Shown piece after piece: positions 31,018 to 43,900 of a stretch of DNA of 64,000 nucleotides (position 1 is its first letter; each line of letters opens with the position of its first letter). Source of the DNA: Picochlorum sp. 'celeri' (taxonomy: Eukaryota; Chlorophyta; Trebouxiophyceae). The notes beneath the pieces were generated by a model that did not search any database, was not told the origin of the DNA, and worked only from the letters and a program-made list of their open reading frames with translations. The position numbers and the translations under genes are program-made. Where the stretch lies: NCBI GenBank assembly GCA_010909725.1, contig JAACMV010000021.1, positions 475,497-539,496 of the forward strand. Reading direction: 5' to 3'.

Positions 31018-31953
31018 TTATCCGATAGAAGAGGTACCGTTACCCTTGAGGGGCGGGGCTCGTGACACAAGTTGGGTCTCTTCAAGTTTACTGAGATCAC
31101 TCCAGTCCTGCAGTGGTCCAAACTTGGTCAGAGGCCAGTACTTCCATACAGCCCTTCCTATAATATTCTCTGTAGGCAGTGGACCCCAGATGTGGGAGTC
31201 GTAACTATTATTTCTATTATCTCCCATAACAAACACATGGCCTGGAGGTACAACAAAGGGAGCCAGCGTATACTTTGGCTTTTCATTGATGTATGGCTCA
31301 CTTCGAGCCACACCATTCACGATGAGTTTGCCATTTTTCACCTGCACTGTATCCCCCTGGACGGCAACGATCCTTTTGATGAAGACATCATCATCCAACA
31401 ATCCTCCTCCTCGTCCAACCCCCTTGGCTGGGTGGAAAATCACAACATCCTCTGTCTCGGGACTTCTAACAAATCTGTATGTAATCTTTTCTGCTACCAG
31501 ACGATCCCCGATATCGAAGGTGGGGTACATTGATAGTGATGGAATGAATCGAGGCTCGGCTATCAACAGCCTGATTGTGTAGGACAAGGCAACAGCAATG
31601 GCAACTGTCTGCACATCATCCTTACTCAACCAATCAGGCCATAAAGAATCCTTCTGAGATGATGACACGTTGTCACCCGAGTCATCGCTCGTCGACATGG
31701 GCGGTGCAGACGGTGGAATAGGCCCCCCCTGCCCACCACCACCACCAGCATTGCCCACGTCTTTCGAATCTTCACTACCATCACCCGCTGATGCTCTAAC
31801 TAAGATACGACTATATAGTGAAGGTGAAAATTGTAAAGAACATGATGCATTCCTCCGTGGACGAAGGTTTTTCAGAGAAGAGACACATGTTGCAACCTGA
31901 CCACTACCAACCATGCCTCTGGTTGGGTGATGATCCCGTAGAACTCTGTTCAT
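31018..31953 (-). CDS. PLSP1: Plastid type I signal peptidase (thylakoidal processing peptidase)
   Basis: 311 residues from ATG 31953; a TTG-start extension is rejected. Transit peptide and Gly/Pro/Ser-rich linker precede one TM anchor ([15 protein letters not shown]). The Ser/Lys dyad boxes are present: the catalytic serine in P-S-L-S-M-Y-P-T and the lysine in [13 protein letters not shown], followed by [11 protein letters not shown] and W-G. It removes thylakoid-transfer peptides in the plastid, so it could process lumen-directed proteins. Close to the Plsp1 group by motif and length. Confidence 0.93.
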   Translation of the reverse strand: MNRVLRDHHPTRGMVGSGQVATCVSSLKNLRPRRNASCSLQFSPSLYSRILVRASAGDGSEDSKDVGNAGGGGGQGGPIPPSAPPMSTSDDSGDNVSSSQKDSLWPDWLSKDDVQTVAIAVALSYTIRLLIAEPRFIPSLSMYPTFDIGDRLVAEKITYRFVRSPETEDVVIFHPAKGVGRGGGLLDDDVFIKRIVAVQGDTVQVKNGKLIVNGVARSEPYINEKPKYTLAPFVVPPGHVFVMGDNRNNSYDSHIWGPLPTENIIGRAVWKYWPLTKFGPLQDWSDLSKLEETQLVSRAPPLKGNGTSSIG

Positions 31954-32184
31954 CCTGAGATATTGATAAAAATATATCAATGATTTAATTTAATGGCTCT
32001 TCGTTGGATACGAAGAAGCCCGGATCTAATCACTGATCAGAGATCAGTTTCTCAAAAGAAAAGGCTTTCCTATACGCCCGATCAAACAAGGTATTCAATC
32101 GAAGAGTACACATCCTTTTTGTGACGGAACAAAAGAGCCCCCTCGATTTTCCTCTCTTCAAAATAAAGTTCAATTAATTCACAT

Positions 32185-33612
32185 ATGGCTGTGTTCAAAT
32201 TTGCTGATTTGGCCATCCTGGCCCCAACAGCAGTGCTGACGGCCTTCATCTCAGTCAGGTGGGACATGTCTTGACCTGGTAGCAACCATGCTTTTATAGT
32301 GAATTGCGCACATTGTATGAGCGATACCGTTTGGAAATTTGATTACTACAGGTACTCTTTAGGTACAAGGGGTATTTTAGGTCTAATTAGCTACCTACCG
32401 ACTCAACAGGGAGAAGAACAGACTGAGACGAAGAGGAAGAAGAAGAACAAGGACAAGACCCTTGGTGGCGATGATTCGTCCTCCTTAATGATGGTTCCGA
32501 TGAGCCAGACCTTGATCATACAGTTACCAGAGTACTCATCGTTAGAAACATTGACATACTCGGCGATACTGATGGTTCTCGTATTCTTGGCGTACAGTGC
32601 TGCTGCAAGTATTGTGCCATTTGGAACGACGTCGTTGCTGCTGAGTGCTTCAGTGTTTCTGATGTCTCTGGTATCGTTGCTGGTGGTGTCATTTCTGTCG
32701 AGTCTGACAAGTTCTGAGGATAAAATATATGCCATCTTCTATTCCAGTTTGAGCTTTATTGCATGCATTGCCTATTTCGGTCTGGAGCCAGAAGGGTTGT
32801 TCCTCTGGAGTCCAGAGGGGGCAGCCACAGCGGCTGCCAACATGGTACAGCGCGCCGTGCAGCATGCGCTTGTCGCGGCCAACGTGGATGTTGATGATTC
32901 ATTTTTGGATACAATCCAAGCTCCTTTGTCCCTACTTGGTGTTATATTTGCTGTGCTTGCAGCATTCATCACAGCTGTTCTGCACAGTGCAGCTTTACGC
33001 TTTGCAAGGGCATTCCATGCGCATACATGTCCACCAACGTGGGTAACGCCGTATATGACGAGATCCTGGATGGATTCGACTCGGATAAGAGTACAGATGA
33101 TTGCTCCGATGATGCTCGTTCCTTTGTACATGACAATGCTGATGAAGGAAATCTTGGGTTTGGATGACACAACATGCTCTCTGGTGCAGGCTGCATCTCT
33201 CATTGTCACCGGAATCTTGTTCATCCTGAACACACGCATACTCGTTTCGCGCTACTTAGAAACCGCATTAATCGCCTGGTATACCGTAAAGCATAGCCAA
33301 TATCGCACGAAACCTGAGAGGGCAGCAGCACAGTCTGTTGTCAAGGCCAAGGCAGATGTTGTGAGGTACACAGCATGCAAGACTGCAATCCAAGCTCTTG
33401 CGCCTGGTGTATTATATTTATCGTGTGGCCTTCTGACTCTTGGATCTTACATGTATACAAAGTCGAGTACCGGGATTCCAGAGATTGCACAGTTGGCGTC
33501 AACATTTGTTGGAAATGCTGTTGGGTTTGTTGTATCTTTTGTCGGAGTGCTGTGGTTTATTGTGTGTGGGTTCAGCATCTGGCTCTTCCGGACAGGCACA
33601 ATTCTGTATTAA
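32185..33612 (+). CDS. TMEM161-family multi-pass membrane protein
   Basis: join(32185..32258, 32352..33612); 93-bp intron; 444 residues. Exon 1 begins M-A-V-F-K-F-A-D-L-A-I, the usual start of this family; exon 2 continues R-Y-S-L-G. A Lys-rich loop is followed by about eight TM helices, including L-G-V-I-F-A-V-L-A-A-F-I-T-A-V-L-H-S-A-A-L-R-F-A-R, which resembles the TMEM161 core. Animal TMEM161A/B are of uncertain biochemical role (stress tolerance, cardiac rhythm). The antisense ORF at 32082-32285 is only the shadow of exon 1. Confidence 0.75.
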
Positions 33613-33672
33613 AATAAATATATATTTATTATGTCAACTCTACAAGCTTTATGTGTGCTCTCCTCAGAATAC

Positions 33673-33733
33673 ACAGTGTGTGTATATATCAACACACACT
33701 GTATATACTTTATATTTACATATAAAGTATATA
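33673..33733. repeat. Two adjacent perfect hairpins in a convergent intergenic gap
   Basis: First: ACAGTGTGTGT (33673-33683) pairs with ACACACACTGT (33692-33702), 8-nt loop. Second: a 14-bp AT-rich stem (33702-33715 with 33720-33733) and a 4-nt loop. They lie between the stops of TMEM161 and EMC7 and may shape both 3' ends. Confidence 0.7.
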
Positions 33734-33759
33734 TCTCTATGGGTATCCATGCCACCGCA

Positions 33760-34459
33760 TCACTGTTTCTTGGTCGACATTGACGTCATTTCCTTCATCT
33801 GACGATACTCCTCTGGATCAACCTTTAACATGGGCAACAAAATCAGGCTTCCCACTCCAAATGCAATCATGATGCCATACGGGGTCTTCAACCACTTCAT
33901 CAGATTAAACTTTTGCTTCTGCTCAAAAAATTCCATTGGCTTCAGAGGTGCCAATTTAAGAGGATATTCGACAGGACGATCCTGTACATCAGATGCAGTA
34001 GCCTTGACAAGATTCCCATGCTTGATAATCTTAATCGTTGGAAAGTAAAACCCAACAGCTTCCACATCCAGTATATGCATCCCGTCTCCTACATTATCGA
34101 ACGCGAATCTTCCATCCAAAGCACTAGGGAACACGCGGCGGCGGCGGCCTTCTCCTGCTGCTGCTGTCTGCCCTGGGGTAAACAGGGTGACACGAGCCTC
34201 TGTGGGAACAGGCACCCCAACTACAACAACAGACACAGACACCTCCATGGATCATTATTGTTGCCAGGCAGACATACATACACTGCTCTATGCACAATTA
34301 CATACCTGGATATGAAATAGATCCCTCGATAGGACCCCCTGTGGGGTTTTGACTGGCACTATTTCGAATTTCGACAGAGGCATGTGACGACAGAGCTTTG
34401 CTCAGCAGAAGCAGGACAGTCACCAGGCAACTGCCCCAATAATAGGATTTCATAACCAT
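33760..34459 (-). CDS. EMC7: ER membrane protein complex subunit 7
   Basis: complement(join(33760..34220, 34306..34459)); 85-bp intron; 204 residues. Signal peptide in exon 1, then I-E-G-S-I-S-Y-P joined to V-G-V-P-V-P-T-E-A-R-V-T-L, a beta-sandwich with D-G-R-F-A-F-D-N-V and H-I-L-D-V-E-A, and one C-terminal TM (Y-G-I-M-I-A-F-G-V-G-S-L-I-L-L-P-M-L) with a Met/Lys-rich tail. EMC7 is a lumenal/TM subunit of the insertase complex for tail-anchored and multi-pass proteins. The split codon G|TT fixes the join. Confidence 0.9.
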
Positions 34460-34783
34460 GATTTAATATATTGGGATCATTTTCTCTCTTCAAGCGAGAA
34501 CAAGGGCGTCTGTTACATACAGAGAGAAAACCAAGTATTTATTGTTTTATATACGGAGCACAGCAGCGAGAAGATGGCGATCAAGATGTTATTACGCCTA
34601 TTTCCATGCGGAAAGATTTTCATGTAAAAGAGAAATGACCATGGTATGTTACAGGGGACAATGGTGAGTTGCAGTGACTCTTGGGGTGTGAGAAAAGAGG
34701 GCACAAGAAGCAGTCTAGGTAGCGAGCATATGGCGTCGCTGATGGATGGAATTTGCCTTGGATATTTACATATACGTTAAACT
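34460..34783. other. Divergent intergenic region
   Basis: 324 bp between EMC7 and the EDEM gene. AT-rich on both flanks; a 63-codon minus ORF is not supported. Presumed shared promoter. Confidence 0.4.
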
Positions 34784-37700
34784 ATGATTGATTCCCTGCT
34801 GCGAGCCTTTGTAAGGCTTGTATTGACCATCATGGTACGTGTTGACCTGTTGTGTCTGAACTTCAAAGTCCTGTGCTGATGGAACATGTGTCTGTGCAGA
34901 TCGGCATGATCTATCTGATGATTATGAATCCTCATGATGGATTATTGAGGACTGGATGGACGTCATCTGTGAAGCGAGGAGGAGAGAGGAGTCATCACCC
35001 CCCAAATACTGGTGCCCTGGCAGCAAATGTGAGCCTGTATGATCTACGGAGGGATGTTGAAGAGATGTTTGATGTTGCTTTTACAGGGTATATGACTCGA
35101 GCATTTCCTATGGATGATCTGAGGCCGATCAGTTGTACTGGATCAAATTCTCAGGGTGGGATTGCCATTACTCTGTTGGATTCGTTGGATATGCTGTACC
35201 TTCTACGGCGAGGGAAGGACTTGCGTAAAGCAGTTATATTTATATCAAAAACATGGCATTTTGACCTTGATGTTCGAGTTCATGTGTTTGAGGTGACAAT
35301 ACGAGCGCTGGGGGGTCTTCTCTCTGGGCATGTGCTCTTGAGTCGCGATGCTCAACTTGTTCCTTGGTACAAAGGTGAGCTGCTTCATAAAGCGGTAGAG
35401 TTGGCCGATCGATTACTTCCCGCCTTTGATACAGCGACTGGTGTTCCATTATCCTGGATCAACTTGAAAACTGGGCAGGTGAGGGGAGATACCAGAATTA
35501 CATGCACTGCATGTGCTGGCACCATGCTGTTGGAGTTTGGCGTCTTGTCGAGGTTGTCTAACAATCCCATATATGAAGAGAAAGCAAAGAAGGCTGTAGT
35601 TTATTTATTTAATCAGAGATCTGTGAGAGGGCTGCTGGGGAATACGTTTAATGTTGACAAAGGGACGTGGGTACGGCGTCAGTCTGGAATTGGAGCTGGG
35701 ATTGATTCATACTATGAATATCTCCTGAAAGCATACTTGTCATTCGGGGATGAGGATTATTTGAACATGTATATAGAAATGTATTCATCAGCCCAGGCGT
35801 ATGCGGGATTGTCGAGGGAGATGAACGGTGTGACGTGGTTGGTTGATGTGCACATGACCAGTGGACGAGTTGTGAACTCGTATTCATCAGCGTTGGCTGC
35901 CTTTTGGCCAGGATTGCAATCTCTCTCTGGTCAATTTCAAGATGCCCAGTATTTATTCGAGTCATGGGATTTGGTGAGAAGGAAGTTTACATGGATACCA
36001 GAATCCTTTGCATTTGACATGAGTGCTGCTCATCCAGTTTTGAAATACTACCCATTGCGTCCAGAATTTATAGAATCTGGATATATATTGTATTCGGACA
36101 CTCGGAATCCGAAGTATTTGATGTCTGTCCTTCGATTTTACCAGACCTTGAAGAATACGACGCGAGCGCCATGTGGATTTGCTAGTGTGAGTGATGTCAG
36201 CACTGGACAGCTAGAAGATTCGATGGAATCCTTCTTCCTTTCTGAGACCCTGAAATACCTCTACTTGTTGTTCTCTAATGCAACTGATGTACTTGATCAG
36301 TACGTATTATCAACAGAGGCTCATTTCTTGCCAAGTTTTCCGCACAAGAATGATGGTGCTTTTGATACAAAAGATGGCACAGATGTCTCTGAGCAGTGCC
36401 AACAGCTTTGCACTGCGAATGCATCCCATGCCAATCATCAAGACGAGGGTGCAAGTATTTTAGGATTACCCATGCCAAACAAGAGAACTGTGTCGAATAG
36501 AATCCGGAGTCGAAGGTGTAATGTGTGCAGAATGGTAGAACGTGCTGTTCAGGAGAAGAAGAAGACTGCTCGCTTGCAGTGGCGTATTGGGGCCAGCAAT
36601 CCGATGAAAGCGGGCTCCCCGACAGTCGCACCGTGGCATCTATCTTTCTCTGAAGTACATGAGCGAACCGATGTTCGATATTTCCTCTGTATCTTGCAGC
36701 ATTTTCTTGTGGGGAACACAATGAAGTGTGCTTATCTGAAGGAAGTCTTCCTCTCAGACATGTCCAGCCAGTCCATGCAAACACTCCCAGCAAATTCGGT
36801 TATTTTAGAGCTTACTGGAATCCGACAGAAAGAAGTGAATAGTGCTGCTACATCAATACTGGAAATTCAGTACAACTCGACGTCCTCGGCATCTTTGGGC
36901 AGAATTCCCGGAGTACAGGCCCTCTTTGGAGAAGGATACTTTCCTGGCTGCACAAATGCATCCCAATATGAGCAATCCAAGCATGTGTGGACACAGCAAA
37001 TGGATGCTAGATTTTTAGATGACACCGAAGAAGAGCTTATATATCCTCATGAAGTTGAGCTGACGAATGAGGAGATATTAGAAAGGATCAAGCGCCTTGA
37101 GCAACAAAAGCAGGATGAGAAAGTTCAATATCCATTAGCACCTGCTGCGAACGAGGACGACAAACAGAGTTGTTCCAGTGATGACGCAACATGCGAAAAG
37201 ACAGAAGAGAAAACGACTCAGGATGCAGGACAGTCTGATGCCTCCACCATGCCACGGATCCCATCTTGTGAGACATATGGCAAACTGGTGCAGTTTGATC
37301 CACCCCACGGGTGCCTTCCTCCGAAAAACCCTGAAGAACTGCGCAACTCCATTGTCGTGATGACTCGAGGGCACTGCTCATTCCACGAAAAGGCTTTGCA
37401 GGCAATATCTGCCCGTGCAAGTGCCATGATAGTTATCAATAATGAGGGTAGACCATTCCCCATGGAGGGACAGCCTCAGAAACCCTCTCTCCCAATCCCA
37501 GCCGTGATGATTGGCCATGAAGCATCCAAGGACATGATACAAAACCTAAACCAGACAGTGCGGATTTGGCAACCCACATGGGAGTCCAGAGTCAATCAAA
37601 CCCTCCATCTGCTCTATGGAATGCCAATAGAATATCTCTCAGAAACAGCGTCAGAGTATTGCCCAGGCCTGTCACACGAGTACACCAATGATCCACAGTG

Positions 37701-37866
37701 TTCCTGGTCTAATCTGCTGTACGAGTACCAGTCCAATAACGTGATGCAAATGGACTTGATCATGCCCAATAATGTCGGAGCCCAGCAATTTCTCATGACA
37801 GCATTCCATGAACAAAAAAGTGATTTTAGCCCCGTGTTCCAGGCAGTCAGGGACCTTCTTATATAA
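34784..37866 (+). CDS. EDEM-type GH47 alpha-mannosidase-like protein with PA domain
   Basis: join(34784..34834, 34900..37866); 65-bp intron; 1005 residues. The short first exon supplies a hydrophobic signal/anchor. GH47 body at about 55-500: D-S-L-D-M-L-Y-L-L, V-H-V-F-E-V-T-I-R-A-L-G-G-L, and E-S-F-F-L-S-E-T-L-K-Y-L-Y-L-L-F. A Cys-containing middle region follows, then a PA (protease-associated) domain at about 800-880 (R-G-x-C-S-F-x-x-K-A ... A-V-M-I-G). This order matches EDEM3, which trims mannose from misfolded glycoproteins for ER-associated degradation. A C-terminal extension beyond the PA domain is unassigned. Confidence 0.9.
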
Positions 37867-37986
37867 TTATTATATCATTAGTTTCATAAGAATGCTCTGA
37901 AACGACGACCGAGAGCGTAGAATGCGCCCTAGAGACAGTGAAAAATAATTGGACTGAAACAGTAAACTTTCTACTTGGTAGGCAGC

Positions 37987-39302
37987 ATGGATAACCTACG
38001 GAATCTCATACAGTCGAAACGAACTTCCTTACAAGAAGAATTAGGTGGGAACAAGTATGCCAAACGGTCAGAGATTGAAGCGAAACGACTGAAACGAATT
38101 CGGGAAGAAGAAGAAGAAGAACGTCGTCGAAAGGTACGCCATATGGCTCTAATTGCTTTATATATGACATTTTTTACTCATCATTGTGTATGCTGGTGAT
38201 GTAGGAAGAGTTATTGAAGCAGAAAAGGCGACATGTGGACGCCGAAGAGCGTCCCCTGCAAACCTCAGGGGGTGTGACACAGGAAGCCTTTCAATGTCCC
38301 CCGGAAATCCTCGCATTGTCAACGGAAGAAGTCATTAGACGGTTACGGTTGTTACAGCAACCTATACGAGTGTTTGGAGAGACTGACGACGAGCGGTATG
38401 TGAGACTGGCACAGGCAGAGTTGTCTGTTGAGGTGGCAGATGAGGCGGCAGGTGGGCAGCAGGAGAATGTGCATACTGCACTGCAGCGGCAAGAGAAAGA
38501 GAAGAATAAAGCTATAGCGGCTGAAGAGGGCCAGATAGTGCGTGCAGAGGATAATGAAGAGCAGCCGATGAGTGAGGAAGCAAAACTCATGGCAACATTT
38601 AAGGCTGCTGCAGAGGCATTGGAAGAGAAAAATATGTGCGCTGAAGACATTATAGATAAACGCCTGAAAAAGTGGATGGCGGATTGGCATGCAGATTTAG
38701 AGAAAAGGTCTGTGCAGGATACATTGACTGCTGCTGGGAAGCAAGCTGATGTTCGATACAAGGAGACCAAAGAATACCTCCGCCCGCTTTTTTATAAATT
38801 GAAGAATAGAACATTAGATGCACAGCTCTTGGCAGGAATTAAGATCATCACTGACGCGATAAAGGATAGAAACTACCTCCATGCATATAAGATTTACATG
38901 GGGGTTGCTATTGGGAATTCTCCCTGGCCTATAGGAGTGACGCAGGTTGGATTGCATGAAAGAGCATCTCGAGAGAAAATTTCTTACAAATATGCGCATG
39001 GTAAAGCTCATATCATGAACGATGAAGCGTCGAGAAAGTTCATTCAAGCCCTGAAGCGAATTATGACCTTTTGTCAGCGAAGGTATCCAACTGATCCTAG
39101 TCGCTGTGTGGATTTCGATGGAGCAAGCAACCCAATAGGTGATAGTTCCAATGATAAGCTTGCATTGTTGAAAGCAGTTGCGCGAGGGGATGAAATAGAT
39201 CGAGTAGAAGCCCCAACAATTTTCACCCAAGATGGTGCAAAGATTCCAGAGAAATGGGATGCTGTTATTAGAGATGAACTGAAGCGAATTAATGATAAAT
39301 AA
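37987..39302 (+). CDS. PRP18: Pre-mRNA-splicing factor Prp18
   Basis: join(37987..38133, 38205..39302); 71-bp intron; 414 residues. N-terminal coiled coil of Arg/Glu/Lys, a PRP4-like short motif region (L-S-T-E-E-V-I-R-R-L-R-L-L-Q-Q-P-I-R-V-F-G-E), and the Prp18 domain at the C-terminus: Y-L-R-P-L-F-Y-K-L, A-I-G-N-S-P-W-P-I-G-V-T, H-I-M-N-D-E-A-S-R-K-F-I-Q-x-L-K-R-I-M, and Y-P-T-D-P-S-R-C. Prp18 supports the second catalytic step with Slu7. The following eIF2B-beta gene starts only 23 bp after the stop. Confidence 0.96.
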
Positions 39303-39325
39303 TTTCATGTAAATTGATTGATACA

Positions 39326-40728
39326 ATGACGCAGGCGTATCAAGAAAAAGTGAAGGAGTTTTGTGACAAGTTGCGGCAGAAGAGAATTGTTGGTAGTTAT
39401 GCCGCAGCAAAGGGTACAGTAGAGATTCTGAAGCAACTAGTGTCTTCGACAAAGGCAGAAAATGCGCAAATGCTGTTAGAAGAGGTTAGAAGCGTGGGTG
39501 TTCGGATTCAGTCTGCAAAACCTGTCGGTACGTGCCACGTGGTGATTTGGTCTATTTCAGGTGCTGATGTATTCACTATGCTGTAGAATTGGTCATTGGG
39601 AATGTGGTTCGTCGGGTTATGTACATCATTAGGGAGGAAATGGACGAACAGCAGGAGGAGGAGCAGACTGTGTCTCCTCTAGAGGGTAGCAGCGTTCCTA
39701 CCCGTGAGGGTGGCCTGTCGCGGGCATTGAATAAGCAGACGAATACAAATCGATGGTCTAGAACATTTTCGCTGCATAATTTATTGGATCAGGAAATATT
39801 TGACGAATCTGTGGCACTTGCATCTGCTGCTCATTTTGCAGACAAGGATGGGCAGAAGCAGCAGGTTCAGGAGGATTTTGAGGAAAAAAGGCACGATATT
39901 CTCGAGGGTATACATGATTTGATTGATGAGCTGAAGGATATCGATGCGTCGATTGCGGCGCATGCGCCAGAGCACATTCACTCTAATGAAGTGGTCTTGA
40001 CGTTTGGATATTCAAGGACAGTTCTTCAATTCTTGAAGAGGGCAAAGGAGAAGAGAAACTTTCAGGTGATTGTATCTGAGGGATCACCAACATCAGAGGG
40101 CTACAAATTGGCAGCCGAATTAGAAAGGTTGCATATACCGACAACCGTGATTGCCGATGCAGCATGCTATGCCATGATGGCTCGCACCAATAAGGTCATT
40201 ATATCAGCGCATGCATTGCTTGCAGATGGTGGTGCGATGGCTAATGTTGGTACGAGTATTCTAGCTGCGGCAGCGAAGCGGCACAACGTGCCTGTAGTAG
40301 TGCTGGCAGGGATTTACAAGTTGTCACCAAACTTTCCACATGAACCTGGAATCACATTCAACGAGTTTGGGGATCCATCGGAAATACTTCCATTTAGACA
40401 CGAGTCCATTTTTGCAGCAGAAAGAGCAGGTACGTCGTGTAAATTGAATGTAGTGTCGTTGATCAGTGCGTGAATGTATCAATTGTATGATTTTGTAGAG
40501 GCAAATTTTTCAATCATGGGTGAGAATAAGGAGACTGCGCTGATGAAGCCATTTTTGCAAGTTCATAATCCTCGATTTGATTATATTCCGTCGGATAGGA
40601 TTTCATTGTTTGTGACAGACCATGGCCATGGATTTATGCCATCATATGTGTACCGACAACTGAGTGAATTCTACAACAGACAAGATTACCAGCTTTCAAA
40701 GCAATTGGATGCTGCCATGAGTCGTTGA
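39326..40728 (+). CDS. EIF2B2: Translation initiation factor eIF2B subunit beta
   Basis: join(39326..39527, 39587..40429, 40499..40728); introns 59 and 69 bp; 424 residues. N-terminal helices, then a charged insert, then the Rossmann-like eIF2B/regulatory-subunit fold: N-E-V-V-L-T-F-G-Y-S, V-I-V-S-E-G-S-P, T-T-V-I-A-D-A-A, K-V-I-I-S-A-H-A-L-L-A-D-G-G, and R-F-D-Y-I-P-S-D-R-I-S-L-F-V-T-D. With alpha and delta it forms the regulatory core of the eIF2 guanine exchange factor. A second acceptor (39560) would break the reading frame, so 39586 is used. Head-to-tail with PRP18. Confidence 0.95.
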
Positions 40729-40971
40729 GTATGATTATATAGTGTAATACAAATGATTGATCTGCGACGGATAGTCTGTCCCGACTACTTCCATGTCTAG
40801 GAGCGGACATTGTCGTATTACGACATTCCGTTGAATGGAAACAATGAGATGCCTGTTTTGAGTGATCACAAAACGTTTTATTTCGAACGATCGAGATGAT
40901 CGGTTGACAAATGCGTCAGGTATTGTACTGAGAGAATAAAACCCATAAATAATTTTGCATTAGAATCTGCG

Positions 40972-43900
40972 ATGAGCGAGTCGAGATTGAAAAAAGCAAC
41001 TTGCCGGCGCGACCGTGTCGTGTCGGAAAAGGGAGAGAAGGGTTTTCGGGATGAATCGCCCCATAAAGCGGTGCTTTTAGGTGAAACCACGCTTTCTCTA
41101 AATACAAGAAATAGTTCTTCGAGTAAAATATCTGTGAAAACCCCGATCGCTGCTGACCAGCCGGTGACGAAGAGTAGTATCCACGACCAAGAGTCTGACT
41201 TTGAGGTTCAAGGCTTGGGTGATGGGGACAGGCCAGTTTCGAGAGATCTCGGAAAAGCACTCGCTGCAGCAGCTGATCTCTTACATACCCCAGTCATTCA
41301 GAGTTCCGAGTTGCCGAGTAGCGTTCCTCTGCTGCTGAAATTAGTGGCACAGGTTTCAGAGGCAGACGGTTTGTCTGTGCAACAGGTGTGTCATTCATTG
41401 GCATTCATTGCTTTCGGCAGGATGGCGCTATTCTGTTGTATTCGAGTATTACTATTGTACTTTGATAAACTATAGGTATGGCAGGATGTGAGAAGGTATG
41501 CTCAAGTTACGCTGCTTGAAAGAATCACGAAGGAGACAGAATCTGTCAAGGAAGAGCAGCCTGGGTATGTGCACAGGGAATCTTCTGTGGGAATCAGCTA
41601 CGTGATTCCTTCGGAAAGTGAGCAAATTGGTTGTGAAAGCTATGACAGATTGCCTCCTGTAACCATTCGCCCACTGCTGCGTACAAGAGATGGATTGGAG
41701 GAAAAGTATGGCTGTCTGCTGGAGGACTGTGCAAAAGTTCTTGAGACTGCAGATACAGTAACGGCTTTTTTTCCAACATGTGAGGAATCCACTGTCAAAC
41801 GCTACCTCCTATATCCTAAGGATCGATTGCAAATAATTCAGGAGAATGGGGCGATCATGTCTCGTGGTAAAGGCTTGAAATCTTATTTTTCAAATGTTGG
41901 CGACAAGGGTTTTTTGTGCTTCCATTACCAAATAGAGCAAGGCAAACAGTGTAGGCTGCATACTCTCCCACTCAAAGAAGATTCTCTCCTTGTTTCGAAT
42001 ATTCAAGTGGCTGTGACATTAAAGCGAGGGGTTGGGGGCACTGCTGGAATGAAATCAGAAGCAAGGCTCTTGGACGATGGGGCACTTTTGAGTTTGGTCT
42101 TGGGAGAGGATCCGGATTCGCTTTTGAAATATCATCAAGATCTGAATCGAGCCAAACATGGTGAAGATCTCAATGACGATAATCAAATTTCCACGGAGAA
42201 TAGGCCTATCCCAGCGGAGAAAAAGATGTCGTTGGCTACCCTCAGCTGCCGTCTCGATCTGAACGTGTCCAAGGAGCTCTGGGCAGCACTTGATCAACAA
42301 AACTTTGAAATATTGTCCGGGTCAATAGATAATCTTGGCAAAGTCGTATCAAGAGTGTTCCGAGAAATAAACTGGGAAGGCCATTTGGCCATTTTAAACT
42401 CCTTATCATTCTCCCAGAAAGAAAAGTCTACAGCACTTGACTCAATATACCAGCACATCGAATCTCTATTGAATAACGCCACGATGTATGACAGTGGCAG
42501 TAATAAACCAATGCCTCAAATCATGCAGCAGGTTTTCTTAAAGCTTCACGTATTTTCAATGGCCCTTGCAAGTGCATCAAAGAAAATACAGGTATGGTAT
42601 TCGAATATTCGTGTTCTTGCATTTGGACAAGACTGAATCTCTCTTTTTCTGTGTAGCACCATACACCCTTATATATGATTTCAACTAGAGATTGTTTCAC
42701 CTCGGATATTTATGGCGAGAAGACCAGTTGTAGTTCAGATTCAGGATGCACGTTTGAAAAGACCAGATGGTTTATGAAGAGTACAGATGCCCCACCACAC
42801 TATGACACAGTCATGGACAAACTCTTTTCCGGTCAGTCATGCATGGAGCAAACCATACTAGATGGAATGGTTAGCAGCGTTGTTCGAATGGAGACTGATC
42901 CTCACTGCCAAGATAAAAACCTTGAATATCTTCTCCCGCTTGGAGTGACAACATACAATGGTGTATATTCTCTGGAGGAATTGGACAGAATTGAAGAACA
43001 ATGTGACAACCTTCACCAGGATGGCAGCAAAGGAATTCTTCCTAAAGAATGCTACCATTCTTCTCTATCAAAGAAAGGGGTACTGAAGAGGACAAAGTAC
43101 TTTTTTGGATCCAGATATCTTTGGAGCAGAGAGCAGCTCAAATCACCCTTGGCAAAGATTGCTGGTGGTATTCGAAGAGATGTACCAAAACCACCGCAGT
43201 GGATGAAAGTATGCCTTTACATATATACAAACATTATGCTACATGTGACTAATATTCTGCCAACTTTGCTACAGGAAATTGTCGAGGAGCCTATGGTATC
43301 AGCATCAATTGCACCTGCAAATTTTGTGAATGCCGTGGCTTTGAACATGTACCATGACGGAAGTGAAGGTATTCAAAGCCATTACGATGATTCCAAGAGA
43401 TTTCAACAGCCAATATATTCCCTCAGACTCTTTTCAGATAGCCGTCTCTCTTTTGGAACTCAATTGTATGGCTTTACAAATGGCCTCTTTTTTATTCCCA
43501 TGCCAAGAGGCTGCATTACGGTGATGGAAAATGAGGGATTTGCAGCAAATGGTGTGAAGCATTGCGTGAGACCCATAGACATGACAGGTTCGTCCACATC
43601 CTGAACAACGCTGCTCTACATCTGTGAGTATCATCATCTGTTCCTTTTGTCTCTATCCAGGAAAAAGCGCCGCAATCATCCTTCGAAAGATCAACGAAAA
43701 GTCTTTCAGTATCGCTGAAGATCTTTTTTGGAAAGAAAGCTTGCACAAGCTCAAGTCGTTGTCATTAGATCCAGTATGCCCAGATCAGCTTGTGTGGAAC
43801 CCATTATTCAGCGACAATACTGATGAAAGTCAAAAGACATTGAGACTGAAAAACGCCACCAAGCAAAAGACTAAAATCAGAGAGAAAAAGGTGGTTCACT

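Noticed and set aside
32082..32285. Minus-strand ORF opposite the TMEM161 5' end
   Set aside because: It is the shadow of TMEM161 exon 1, which is supported by family start and phase.
33913..34320. 135-codon plus ORF across EMC7
   Set aside because: Antisense to EMC7 and crosses its intron; no own signal.
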